This document shows positions 36,086 to 49,800 of a DNA stretch of 64,000 nucleotides, piece by piece (position 1 is the stretch's first letter; each line of letters opens with the position of its first letter). The translations under genes and the position numbers were made by a program. The notes beneath the pieces were generated by a model that searched no databases, was not told where the DNA came from, and saw only the letters and a program-made list of their open reading frames with translations. This DNA comes from Cymodocea nodosa (taxonomy: Eukaryota; Streptophyta; Magnoliopsida; Alismatales; Cymodoceaceae). Where the stretch lies: assembly GCA_036874045.1 (NCBI GenBank), contig JAZBRI010000009.1, forward strand, positions 2,294,001 through 2,358,000, in the 5' to 3' direction.

Positions 36086-37224
36086 CTCTTCTACACAAGC
36101 TCTTAGGAATGACTTTAAATTTAAAAGACTCCGCCACAACATCAAAAAAATTTCTTGTTGCACACATTTTTATTAATAAAAAATCTTTTTTATTAGACTT
36201 TTTATATTTATTATATATGACAATTACTTATGAAATTTTTATTAGTAATTAACAAAGTTCAGAATTATTTTAAGAGATGTCCGAGAAGAGATAAAGACCT
36301 CAAAAATGAATAACTTTTTAATTTTTAAAGAGAGTAAAAAACCCATACAAGTAGCATCTACTGTTATATCTATTTAGCTTTACGTCAACAACACCTATAA
36401 GGATCCGTTTGTACATATTTGGTATCGAAAAATGAAATGACAAGAAATGATAGAAATTATGAGAAATGGAAATAGTAGTCAATGATAAGACATGATAGGA
36501 AATATAATGTCATTTGTGCATTAGAGGAAATGATTAGAAAGTAAAAAAATGAGATGTTCATGTAATTGTAGGAAATAACAGAAAATGTATTATTAAATAA
36601 TTTTTAAAATATTAAATAATAAATTGACAAAAATTACTACTAACTTGATAAAAATGATAGAAAATTAAAAATTTAATAATTTTTTAAAAATTAAATAATA
36701 AATATTATATTTGAAAAGTAATATTTTAAATATTATAGTATATATTAATATTTCATTAAATATAGATGTAACATGTGAAATAATATATTTGTAATTAACA
36801 TAAATAATGTTGTTCATTATAATCTAAATTTTTTCAGAAATAATATGTTAATGTATTATTTAATATTATTAAGTTGTGTTGGAATTAATGTTACTTATTT
36901 AACATGTTATTAAGTTGTTGAATATCTTAATATATTATTTATTCTTATAACATTAATGTTATTATATTTTAATGTATTATAATCTAGTATCATTTTTCAA
37001 CATTATTTTTTATTTTAATCTATTATAATTATAATATGTTGTTATTTATTTATTATTATAATTATACTTTTGGATATCATGTTAATGTTATTATTTTAAT
37101 GTATTATAATTATAATATGTTATTTATTATTATATTTTAATTATATTAATAATTATATATTATTTATTATATTATAAGTCTATATCATTTTCCATCATTT
37201 TCAAAAAAAAAAGATAAAAAACAA
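36086..37224. other. AT-rich 5' flank of the enzyme gene
   Basis: No gene is seen. From about 36570 to 37190 it is almost only A and T, with many 'ttattat' and 'tataatta' runs. It could act as a matrix-attachment-like or promoter-distal region, but nothing specific supports that. Confidence 0.5.
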
Positions 37225-37233
37225 CTATAAATA
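37225..37233 (+). promoter_or_regulatory. Candidate TATA box of the OAS-TL-like gene
   Basis: CTATAAATA lies about 300 bases before the start codon at 37529. This would put transcription start near 37260 and give a leader of roughly 270 bases. The place and sequence fit, but the flank is AT-rich, so chance matches are likely. Confidence 0.35.
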
Positions 37234-37528
37234 TTTTCTTTAATATAAAAGAAAATAATAAAAAACCATAACCTCTCATCTTTATTAACACAAACATGAA
37301 AAATAACAAAAAAAACTTTTCCCGCCATTTATTTTCCTCAAACTTCGTGTCTTCTTACACACGGCAACCAATTTCCTTTTCTACAAAAGGACAAACGAGA
37401 AAACATGGAAAATACATCTGTTGGACCTTCCTTCGACCAACACCGCCTCCTCCCAACTACAAATTGGAGACACGGGGCACATAGAAACTAATTTCTGGTG
37501 CCACGACCGAATCTATCAGAACTCTTTG

Positions 37529-37657
37529 ATGTCAGAAGCACAAGTGGTGGAGGAAGAAAAGATAGCAATGAAGATCCTAGGTGTTCCCACCTTGCTCCGT
37601 TCCTCCCAAGAAGATGAAGAATTGGGTAGAGAAAACATAGCTTCAAATGTCATTCAG
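37529..37657 (+). CDS. Exon 1 (coding) of the OAS-TL-like gene
   Basis: It encodes 43 residues, [17 protein letters not shown] through 'ENIASNVIQ'. The ATG at 37529 is the first in this frame; the upstream open frame from 37421 begins with a TTG. The donor is CAG|gtgctc in phase 0. Joining to exon 2 gives 'NVIQ-LVGWTPL', as expected for the region just before the catalytic domain. Confidence 0.82.
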
Positions 37658-40600
37658 GTGCTCCATTTAGCCCTCCGTTTTCTCTTTGTCAGTTCTCCCC
37701 ATTTACTTTTCATGTTTGATTCCCCATGTTGGTGATGATTTTAGGGTGTCTGGTCTGTATCATCTGATCTGGGCTTTCATGTTGTCTTGTTCCTGGATCC
37801 TGTCATATTCTTCTACTTCTCTATGCATAATCCCTTCTCTTTTGGTCGCCCTGTAACTATAGTCCCATTCTCTTGATCTGATTATTTAAGCCTATATCCA
37901 TTTCTCTCAGAGGCTTCTTTTGAAGACCAGTTTTTTTTTGGAGTATTGTGGATGGAAGTGCTTATGTAACTGCTCATCATTTTATATTAGATTCCAACAT
38001 GGCTATCATCTGATTTGGGTTTTCATGTTGTTTTGCTCCTGAATCCTGTCATATTCTTCTACTTCTCTATGCATAATCCTTCCTCTTTTGGCTGCCCTCC
38101 AACTATAGTTCCATTCCCTTGATCTGATTATTTAAGCCTATATACCTTTCTCAGAGGCTTTTTCTGAAGAACAGTGTTTTTTTTGGAGTATTGTGAATGG
38201 AGGTGCTTATGAAACTGTTCATCACTGTATATTGGATACTAACATGGCTACCATCTGATTTGGATTTTCATGTTGTTTTGCTCCTGAATCCTGTCATATT
38301 CTTCTACTTCCCTATGCATAGTCCTTCTTCTTTTGCTTGCCCTGCGACTATAGTTCCATTCTCTTGATCAGATTATTTAAGCCTATGCCTTTCTCAGAGG
38401 CTTTTTTTGAAGACCAGTTTTTTTTAGGAGTATTGTAAATGGAAATGCTCATGTAACTGTTCATCACTGTATATTGGATGCTAACATGGCACCAATTCAA
38501 AGAAGGGAAAGATGAACATGACAATATTCAAAGAAAGAAAAATAAACTACAGTTATTGTATATCTAATTCACTTGAAACCTTATCACATTGTACAAGTGA
38601 GATTTGTAGTTGCCTCTGAATGAATGACTATATAATTTTCCATATAAACATGAAACAACCAAGGGTTTCATTTTCTGTATTTTGAAGTTAGAATTTTCTA
38701 TTCTCAGGAGTTATACAAGTATTTTGGAGAGAAAACTTAGGCATGGGATTTTCTTCTTTGAAATGGAAAGTAATATGATAAACAGAAGCAATCATCTCTT
38801 CTGCCCTGAAATTCTAAGGGCTAAACTTCATGCTCTGAAATACTAAAATATATCCAAATTGATTGTGGTCACTGTGGTTATGCTAGCAACCTTTTACCTT
38901 TGCTTTGTGTGAAGCTTGTAGGTTGGACACCATTGGTGGAACTGAAGGAAATAATGAAAAGAGATGGAGTAGATGCACGACTGATTGGCAAGATCGAGTA
39001 TTATCAACCTCTTAGTTCTGTTAAAGACCGTGCTGCTCTTAGGTGTGTATGCTTTAAGATGTGTGTGCTTAATAAATGTGTTTGTGCATATCATTAAAAG
39101 CCATATTACTCTTGAATTTATTGAAATTTATTTGGTAACAACACATAATTTTTATAATGATATATTGATATCTTCAATTCTACTCAAATGTGTATTATCT
39201 TACATGGACAAGAATGATATAAGCAAGGACATCAGATGGTAAAATTCATACTCAATTCAAAGTTGCTTCTTAAAATCCTATCTTTTATTTCTTTTCCCAA
39301 ATTCAAAACAAACTTTATTTTTCATGGTATGGTATATTTCCTGTTTTCAAAATTATGATGATTCTTCATTTCCCCTAGTTTTGGCATATGTTTGTCCTCT
39401 TTATATGACTGAACCAACTATTACAAAGAAATTTGAGTTGACGTTTTCACTATGTTTTCTTTGTTAGAATTATAGAAAATGGAGAGGAAAAAGGTCTCAT
39501 TACTCCTGGAGTGACCACACTTATATTTCCAACAAGTGGAAATTTTGGGATTGGTGTTGTTTTCATTGCTATTCGGAAAGGTTACAAGTGCATTGCAGTT
39601 ATGCCAGATGGTTATTCATTTGAGAAGCAAGTTATCATGAAATATTTGGGTGCTGATATTGTACTATCTGGTAAGATTCATAATAAAACTATTAAGTTTC
39701 TGTTTGGTTGACTATAATCTATATGTAATGTAATTGAAATGCGTTTTTTGACTAGATTATTATGTTTGAATTTTATTGTTATAAAATTTGAACTTTAATT
39801 ATAAAAAATTAAGTTTTTTGAGACATCACTCAACTAATTAAATGTGAGCTTAAATGAAAAATTGATTCTTTATATAATATTATAATTAATTTAGATTTGA
39901 CTATCAAACTTTGCAATTTAACTACGTAATGTAATTTAATTGTATGACATGTAGATTGCAGCCAATTATATAGAACCTAAATGTAGAAAATCTCAAGATT
40001 TATCCCTAGTAGAACTGTGCAAAATGCCTATTTTTCTAAAGGATTAGTGCCCAAACTTTTGTGTTGTGCAATCCTATTTTTCTAAACTATTGAACGTATC
40101 TTCAACTAAATTTGGTGTCCATTTATTTTCTCATATTGATAAGTCATAATATCTTTCCACAAATAGTTAAATGTAACAATCATTATATTAAGATTTGATG
40201 GTTGTCAATAAACATTTACTTTGAACTTTTAATTGGCAGAATAATTGGTTATATGCAAATAGCTTGTGACATCTTTCCATTAGAACTTTAGTTATCAATA
40301 TTCAATGGGTTATAGCATCTATTTAGATTGTAATATCTTTCCACAACAAATATGGTTTATATATAAAAGAAAAATTTCTGGTAGGGACCGGCTCTACTTA
40401 TCAAAATTAAGGTAATTTTGACCACCATTTTTAGATCTAATGGTTGGCTCGTTTAATATAATAGTGATTGTGATTATTATATTCTCTCTCCTACATGGCA
40501 TTTAATTCAAATTTTTTGTAATAGTTTACTATTTTAATGGATAGTTCATAGACATATGATGATAGACAAGGAAAGATGGGAGAGATTTTAGGATAAGAAA

Positions 40601-40800
40601 GTGATAGTGGTCATTTTAATTTGGTAACTGCTAATTGCATTTACTACTAATTAATTACAGTTATATTTTAATCTTCTTAAAAGTTAAATTTTCAATCAAA
40701 ATGAATGATGGAGATTAGCATTATTTTTAGAGGTCAATGACTTAGATGTTGGACCCTATCTACACTAAATAGGGCGAGTCTTACTTGAATATTACTCTTA

Positions 40801-40833
<33 letters not shown>

Positions 40834-43800
40834 CATATATCTGTGTGTGTGCACGTGCATGTTTGTGTGTGACATCATACTCCTTAAGCCTAGGCCAAGG
40901 AATCTAACTTTGTGTTAGACTTTGGTCCTGCAGAAAAAGGAAATGTTTTGGAGTAAAATTACAGAAGTTCTAGAGCTCTGAAAAATACAAATTTCAATGT
41001 TACATTTTAGGACAAACTAAAGTAATAAAAGAATGCACATTTCTGAAATTAGAAAAACATTATGCTACCTATATGATGTCTTAGAATACAATAAAAATAC
41101 ATCATACTACCAAAGAAAATATTCTGAAAAAATTACAGAAAATAGTAAAAAAATTAACAATACCTTAGATTTATGCATTTAATCCTGAAATTCATACAAA
41201 AAATCATTTGTAGAAATTTTAACAAGTAAACATGCCTATAAACTAAGAAGATTCAGCTATAAGCTTGTAACAATTACAAGTGAAGGCTTTCCAATGGCTA
41301 CACTCACTTTCCAGCGGCTGCAATCACTTTTCAGTAGTTGAAGAAGGCTTAGATGCAAGGGCCTTTGGTGGAAGAATGAAGAAAAGTAGAGGAAGAGAGA
41401 AAAGAGCAACAATAGTAGCAATTCTAGTGGCAGTGCAAACACTAGCCCAAGTTTATAAAACTTTAATTGACATACCCACCAACAATGGAAAATTTGCATG
41501 GTTTCCATTGACACAAAACGAAATATTGAAATTTTATAAATATTCCTGAAGTTCTACATCTGACAAGATTCAGGTAAATATCATTTTGACTATTTTGTTT
41601 TTCAACACATGTTGGCAAAATTTCACCAACACATGTTGAGTTTGACAAATTGGTCTAAGCTACTTTTGGTAGTACCAACTAGGTTGTTGATGCTTCATAC
41701 TCATTTTCAATATTATAGGTTTCAAATCCAAAATCCAAATCATTGGATTAAATTTATAACATAAAGTATATATGCAAACAAAATTTCAAGTGAATTGAAG
41801 ATATCTATCATATTTATCTAAATGTGTTTATTTTAGGATGATATTAATGCTTCGTCTTGTAGACATTTAATTAATGACATGTAATTATCCAAACCATTTG
41901 AGTTTTATTTATGGATATGTTAAATAATATTGATTGATTTCAGTGGTTTGGATTTTTAATTTGAAACATCAAATACTGGAAACAAATTGGAAGCATACTT
42001 CTAAAAGTATCCCGTACTGACTCTTCAACTGAACACAGGATTCAGTTCTTTTTGCATTACTTGCAATATCCTTGGGGATACAGCAACACATTGGGCCCCA
42101 ATATACTGGAATTCTGAATGCTCTAGCAAGCAGAACGAAACTACCTTTTAAAGAGGATGTCCTCCTGTATCAAGGAGATGTTCAATTATTTAGTGTTGGA
42201 CCTGCTATAGTAGTGATATCCACTCTGTTAAGTTATTTAATAATGCCTTTTTGATATCATATTGCTTTATCCAATCTCAGTGTAGGTGTTTTTCATAGAT
42301 CAGTATTTCAAGTATTGCTCCTATTGCACTTTAATCTCAGAATATGGATCAAATAATAAATATTCTTTCCTTGATGGTCTGTGGGCTGCTGCTTAATCAA
42401 TCAGTTATGAAATACCACTAACCCTACGTGTATCAATATCTCTACATGTGATTCGTTAGAACATATACTTCTTTTACCTCTTTACTTTATTTCCAGTCTA
42501 GGAAAATGATTGAATATATTGAATGAATATTCTTATCTTTTATTCATCATTTGGGTAGATGAGTTCAACCAGAATTATATGAGTGAAATAAAAAAGCTTA
42601 TAACTTTGAAGTAAGAAAATTAAATCTCATTCCCTATGTACAAGTGTAAAGTAGAAATAAATATAAATAGTGTAAACTGTTTACCCAAAGACTGAGATTA
42701 TTCAATTAATCAGCATGTCTTGAAGTGGGTGCAAAAGACCAACTGTATAGATTTTTCACTATTGTCTTGTAGGTATTACCATACTGTGATTAATCAAATT
42801 AATCAAAAAATTAGTGAATGGATAGAAACACCAAGATACACAAAATATTAGAGACGTAGATAATGTAAAGTTGTTAGGGATATAATATGTGAAACAAAAT
42901 GATTTTACCCCACTTTCTTTATTTCTTCAGTTTTCAAATTAAAATATTGTCTTGTAGGGCAGATCTAAATCTTGGCTTCAAAGGATTGGTTGATAAGGTG
43001 GATGAGCTAAGCGTATCAATTCCAGATTCATATGTTATTGACCAATTCTCAAATCCAGCAAATGCTGATGCACATTTTACTGGCACAGGTGCATAATTTT
43101 CATGCCAATTGTCAATTAGTCTTTCCTTCCTCTTTCATATATTTGTTTTATTTGTACTACATTGTGCTTTTTCATGATGATTAGTTGATTCTCATCCCAA
43201 GAAGGAAAGGGCCATGCTTGAGCTCAAAATAACTGAGCGCTTGATTATTAAGGCTATATATCATTTTTTCTTGATGCAACAAACAAAAAATGATAGCGAA
43301 GTGTCATGAATGAACATACATATATGCAATGGTCTAACAACTATAGCAGTTGGCTTGCTTATTAACCACAAGTGGGTTTTCTTTAAGCACAATTTTTGAT
43401 TGCTATGCATAATAAGAAAATAACTTGGGACAGAACAGCATTTGCCAATGTTGGTAAGTTTTAATGTTAATATCATTAGTGCATGATGTTATAATAATCG
43501 ATAAATACAGCTTGTATCCACAGAGGGTTCTGAGAACACTAGAAATGTTTGGAAATTTGAGAAGCATGCAGCACACTATTAAAATCTGTCAAAAGGCAGA
43601 GAACTAGTGGATGAATGCACTGTAAATCAAAACTCAATAATCTTCTAACAATAACTTTCAAACATAAGGATATTTCATTCAATCCCAATTGTGTTTCTTG
43701 CTTTACAATGAGGTTTTTACACATTGAAACTTATCAACTGATAACAAACAGCAAGGACTACGAAAATAAGGAAAGGTTTGTTGAAAGAGATGATATATAA

Positions 43801-46800
43801 AAGCATAAAACACTAATCTGAAGAGCAGCTGACCTAAAGCAAAAGAGAACAACATACAACCATAAAAAAATCGAAAGGACTTGGTATACACATCTGAATA
43901 ATATCCTAACAGCTGGAAGACTAATAAAAGATGATCACCACACCTAGATAAAACTTCCCAACTGAGAACTTGTAGCTCTTGTAGCCTCCTTTCTTGGATG
44001 TCACCTACAAGATGCTTGGTTTCAACTTGTACACATCCTTTCTAGCAGCCACATCCAAGCTTCAATAGGTTGCACCTACCATTCCTCTCCTCTAATGGCC
44101 TCCTCAAGGGATGCCACCGATTGGATGAAAACAGGATTGAAGGTCAAGCATCTCCTCTTTGCTCTAGGCTTGGTTGATGAAGGGCATGCAGTTGGTTGTT
44201 GCACCATGACCACTCTTGGAGAGAAGGTGTGCAACTACCAATAAGAGAAAGACCTAGAGATGTGTGATGATGATTCATTTCTGCACTATGAGCACTTTAA
44301 ATATGGGTGGGAAAAATTGCATCTTGACTTTGCAATTGCATTTGTTGGTATTTATTTGTGCATTCTTGAGGCTTTATAAAACACACCCTTCATACTTCAC
44401 CAAAATGTCTTCTTTGAATCCCATTTTTCCTTTTTAATCTTAAAATAAGATTTAACTTGTATTTCCTACAAAATTAACTATAATACCCTTTTGTGAAGTA
44501 CAATTTAAACTAATAATTACATAAATAATTATACAAATAACACCAAGCAAGTACGCTCATATTTAAACTTTGCTAGTCTTTTAGCAAAGACCACACTTAA
44601 CAAAACATCAAATATTCAAAAAGAAAATTGAAATTATTAAGAGCAAGTAAAAAGAAAAAAAATCCTAACTTACTTTTGTAAGAATCATGGTTGCACTTAA
44701 TACGTGTGACAAACTTTTAAACTTTTAGATCATGTTAGTTGTTAAGTTGTATTTCAAGAAGGTTTACAACGGATATATTTGCACAATCTATATATAGCAA
44801 CACATAAAACAACATAACAACATAAACATCATGATTACAAACACAAACATGTAACAAACTAAAACACAACACGAGATAAAACAAGAGCACTTATGGTCTT
44901 CAAGTAAGAGTAAGCTCTTAAAATTTTCTTTCTTAGTCTTCATTTTTAGGTTCACTTCTTAGTTAAAATCTTTCTTTTTAATCATGTTATTATAGAATTA
45001 AATCCTATTGTTCACACCATCCTAATTAACTTAATGTTGTGCATATATCTAGTGTAAGTGCATAACCTTAATTAAGGATTTCAAATCTACCTTCAACATT
45101 TTTGTTTATTCAAAGGATATTTCAAGTTCTTATTCTTTTTTTTGTTTTTTGTTTTTTTTTTGTTTTTTAAGTAAGTAGGACAATCCTAGGTGTAACATCT
45201 TGAGTACATTGTTCCAAGTTTCCTAAACAAAATGTTTTAGGATTTCTCTACCAACCTTGGTTAAAGCTTAATTGTATAGGATATTTTCACACCTAGAATT
45301 AATTGGATAATGTTATGTTTTAGATTTAATTTTTGACCTAAGGGTCAAGAAATAAGATTTCTCCCATGTGTAATCTTCAAATTCCAACTAAGAAGGATTT
45401 TATTCGCTTACTAAAACTAGAATTCCATGAGCAAAACAACATAAAATTTGATAAAAATTTTAAAATTAACAAAAAATTGTACAAAACAGCACTATACTAA
45501 GACAAACACTTAAAACAAATCTAAAGATGGATAAACCACCCTTCAAGCCTAAACTCTACATTACCCTCAATGTAGAAAAATAAATAGTTAAAGCATAATT
45601 AAAATGAGCTTAAGAATAGTGAGGCATACTTGATTCATGTTTTGCAAACATCCATGATAGAACACTACTATTAGATGTATAAGTAAATAGGTATTAGATG
45701 TAATGAATGTAATTAAGTATGAGTGACATTATTATATATTAATGGCATTAATGTGATCTTTAGCATTTCTAATGTGTGACATTTGGTGTTTACCATGTAT
45801 AACATTTGATGTTATCAATGTGTTAGAGTTATTAAGTGTATTGTAAGCTATGTTGTATCCTTCCTTGTAGTTTCTATTATAAGAGATTGTGTTTTGTTAA
45901 TGAATACATTCTCTTCTACCATTTCGTTAGTTTTAATACGGTATTAGAGTAGGTTTTGAAGATTTATTAACTTTCCTCTTCTTGGCAGGGAGGAGGGAAA
46001 TCCTAGTTGTCACTCTCCTCCCTCTCCACCATAGCTTTTGATGACTATCTCTTTGCCTTTCCTTTGCTCTCTATCTGTGCATGATGTTTTCTCCAACTTC
46101 TCTCCTTCATGTGTTGTTTGTTCTTTATTATCATTCTCTTATGAAGCTTGCATCGCATTTCTGTCCCTTTATCAAAGTTTTTCATATCTTGACGATTGAT
46201 GCATCATGCTCAATGATGCTCCTCCACATTCATTAGACTTCTTTGACAACGTCCTTTGGTGGTGCTAGTCCTCTCCTTGTGTGCAATCATCCTTTCTAGT
46301 AGCATGAGTCTTCTCTTCTTCTCACGTTTGCTTAGGCTTTGTTGGCTTGCCTCTCTCAAATATTGCTATAATTTGCACCCATTGGGGTTGCAAATGGATG
46401 GACGCAAGTCATTTTGTAAGGGGAGGAGAAAGGAGGAAAGAAAGAAAAGAAAAAAAATTATATATGAAGAAAGGGGGAGGAAAATAGAGAGAGAAGAAGG
46501 AGAAAAGGGGGTTGATAAAAAAAAATTGGTGGAAGCACAAAAAAAAAACCATCAAAAAAAATAAAAAAAGGGAAAAGGACAAGGCAAAAAAAAATGAAAA
46601 GAAAAACCCTTTAAAACTTTATCAATCTCCAAGTAATTCTTGTGTGCCTTAATGTTGTAGCATGGTAGTACTACAAGGTATTTTAGAGATTTGTGGAATG
46701 ACCACTAATAAAAATCCATTAAGGTTTATGAAATATCTCAAGTTAACAATGCACATTATTTGGGGTTTTGTGGATATCTCAAAGATTAACAATTCACATC

Positions 46801-49800
46801 TCTCTTGGATGATTGATAATATGTATATGTGTGCAAGGTTTTTTGTGGTCAACTAGGGTTTGATCACTTCTCTTGCATTTTTCTTTGTCCATTATGTATC
46901 TCCTTGTAACTTTTTCTTTATTTTGTTCTAGTTTTATTTATAAGTCTAGGGATACTTTTTTAAAAGTGAAGCTAAAATACCCCTCATTAGTATTGTCTTT
47001 TTCTTCCTCTAATAAATTATTCTCTCCTAAAAAGATATATTGAAAATTTCTTAGGAGATGTCTTGGTTCTAATGTAGAAGAGTCCTTAACATAGAGTTTA
47101 GGAGAAGAGTAAGCTTCATATGAATTGGGTTATCTATTACTTCTATTACCATCCACTCCTCCCCAAATATTTCCCCCAAAGTTTGATGGGAACATTTCAT
47201 TCCAACTTCAACTCTCTCCTCCTCTAACAAATCATTATCCTCTAATGGTAGGATTTCCATCTCTTCTTATAATAAACTCAACTCTTCCTCATAATCCTTA
47301 TGCTTCTCTTCAAACCCTAGAACTTTTATTTGGCATATCTCTTGTTTTTCACCATCTAGAGAGGTTTGATTGGTAAAAGGTTCTTGAACTAGCTCCTCCA
47401 CAAGATCTTCTTAATTTCTATTTCTCTATGCCTATGGATAGAATTGTAGGAGGGTGTGTCTACAACTACATCCTCATACTCCTTGTCCTCCTCCCTATGT
47501 ATGTGCATTTGGCCATCCTCCTCTCACTCACTACTCACATGATCATTTAAACCTTGTTCTTCCCTATTAGGCTCTAACCAATGTGAATTCTCAAGGGACT
47601 CTCTTTTAACCTCTGCTAAGGTCACCTCTTGATTTATTTGAGCCATGGCGGTGGCTAAATCCGCAAGACCTTGACTTATAGAACTGGATAGATCATTACT
47701 AGGCATAGGAGGATTCATACAAGGTGTATCATTCCATTGATCATTAAGATAAGTGCTATGGATAGGATAATGATAAACAGGTAAATCTAAATAATTATCC
47801 CAACCCATATTATGCAAAGGTACATTTTGATCATGCTGATAAGAATTGAAATTATTATTCCAACCCATACTAGGAAAAGAAACATACTGATCATGCTAAT
47901 AAGAAATTTCTACATTATATTGTATTCTAGGAAAATGGCAATTTTCAGTAGTATGTCCAATCAAATTACAAAGCATGCATTTTGGTGTGGAAACAAACTT
48001 TTAATATTGAGCATATAAGTCACGTGAATCCATAACAAAAGATGTAATATGCAGCACACAAAAATAAAAATGCATTAAACAAGAAATATGTTGATCTATC
48101 AACTTAACCAGATTCACTCATAAAAATACTAATTAGGTTAATTTCAATAAAGCACAATTTATCAATCAAGAACTAACACAAAAAGAAACCACTTGAAAGT
48201 TCTCAAATTCTTAAAATTCAAATGTATTTAGCAGCAAATCTCTTTCAAATACAGAAAACCAGACATTGCAAAAAATCAAAAATTAGGAAATGGTTTGTTG
48301 TTTTTTGGAGACTCACTAAAGCAGAAAACAGTGACACTTCCAATGTGCCAAAATCCAAAATCCAAAAATGGTGTGCCATTTTCGGAAATTGTGTCATTTC
48401 TGAAAAACTATCCACTGAAACCAAGTGAACCATAAAACAGAACTCAAATCGACATACTATTAGCACTTTCGGTATGTTGAAAATGAGCTTTACAAAATTT
48501 GGATTCATTGAACACTATAGCAATTGAAACTTTAAAAAGCTATAAAATCCAACGTATTCTAAGGTCAACTCTACGACAATGGTACTAAAAACTTGTTGGG
48601 AAGTTTTAATCTTAATATTGTAAGTTTACGATGTTGTAATAATTGAAAAATATAGGTTGTATTGGTTAAAATGCATATGTAAATGGGTAAATGGATCTTA
48701 TGGATCCATATATCATACTATTGTATATATACCTTATTAATCAATAAGAAAAGTATATTTTTCTTCTTCCCCAATCTTTGATTTCAAGTTGATATTAGAG
48801 TATAATATAGGATTAGGGATTCCGCTAGCCACCACCCTTGTTCCCCTACTCAACCTACCTTCCCTCGTTTGTTGTCATAGTTGTTCTTTGTCCTCTTCAT
48901 CTATTGTTTACAGATATACATTAAAAGTTGTCACTGATTGACAATTGGGTAGCATACTGCCTCTATCAATGGCAATGGGTTAGGTTGACGCCTAAGTTAG
49001 TCAACCTCATTCCAACCATTGCAGTCTTGTTCAAGCTCAGTCGACACCTCTGTTAACATTCGTCTTCAACTCGTCATTAGTAGAATTGGACGACATCAAC
49101 TATCTACCATCTTCTAAATAGTAGAACCAGATGACAATAGAATTGATAGAATAGACTGTTTGTCATCTTCTAAATAGTTTGTTCAGATAAAACCTTTTTT
49201 TTTAATCAAGACTTTGCGATGGCTACCCTATCTTCAACTTCAGTAGAATCTTTCTCTAAGAAGTTCGTTGTTACAAGTGTCAAGTTGAATGAGCTCAACT
49301 ATTACTATTAGACATTGACGTTTGAGGAGTTTGTAATATCTTAGGTGAAGGAAAAACACTTGTATCAAGATGCACCTGACACTAAATTAGATGGGTATGC
49401 CACTTGGCAAGCTTCAAATGCTATTGTTGTATCATGACTCTTCAATAGTGTAGAAGAGAACATTGCTAGGATTTTCTTTAGAGTTCGTCTTGCCCATTGG
49501 ATTTGGGAAACCCTAAGGGTTACTTCTAGGAATGAACAAAATATTTTCAGAGTATATGAAGTTTATGAGTCATTATTTGCTCACAAACAAGGGGAAAGTA
49601 TAGTTCATACCTTCTGTACTTGACTCAAAGGCCTACTTGACAAGCTTGATGTGTATCAACCTCCAACACCAAACATTGCAACTCAATATCAATATCGTGA
49701 AGGATTGGGGGTTGCTCTCCTTGTTGGCCTATGACCTCAGCTTTCCAGTCAAATTTGCAGGTAGATTCTTGCAACAAATGTACTCCCCACTCTTCAGGCA

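Noticed and set aside
41257..41648. Overlapping short frames in intron 3
   Set aside because: No domain, both strands open, and not needed to keep the exon 3-4 frame.
42957..42962. Alternative exon 4 acceptor at the upstream TAG
   Set aside because: It would put a TAA in frame right after the join; the acceptor at 42962 gives a continuous family match.
46256..46564. 102-codon frame with a Lys/Glu-rich end
   Set aside because: The C-terminal half is purine-rich low-complexity DNA next to a copia primer site; no domain is visible.
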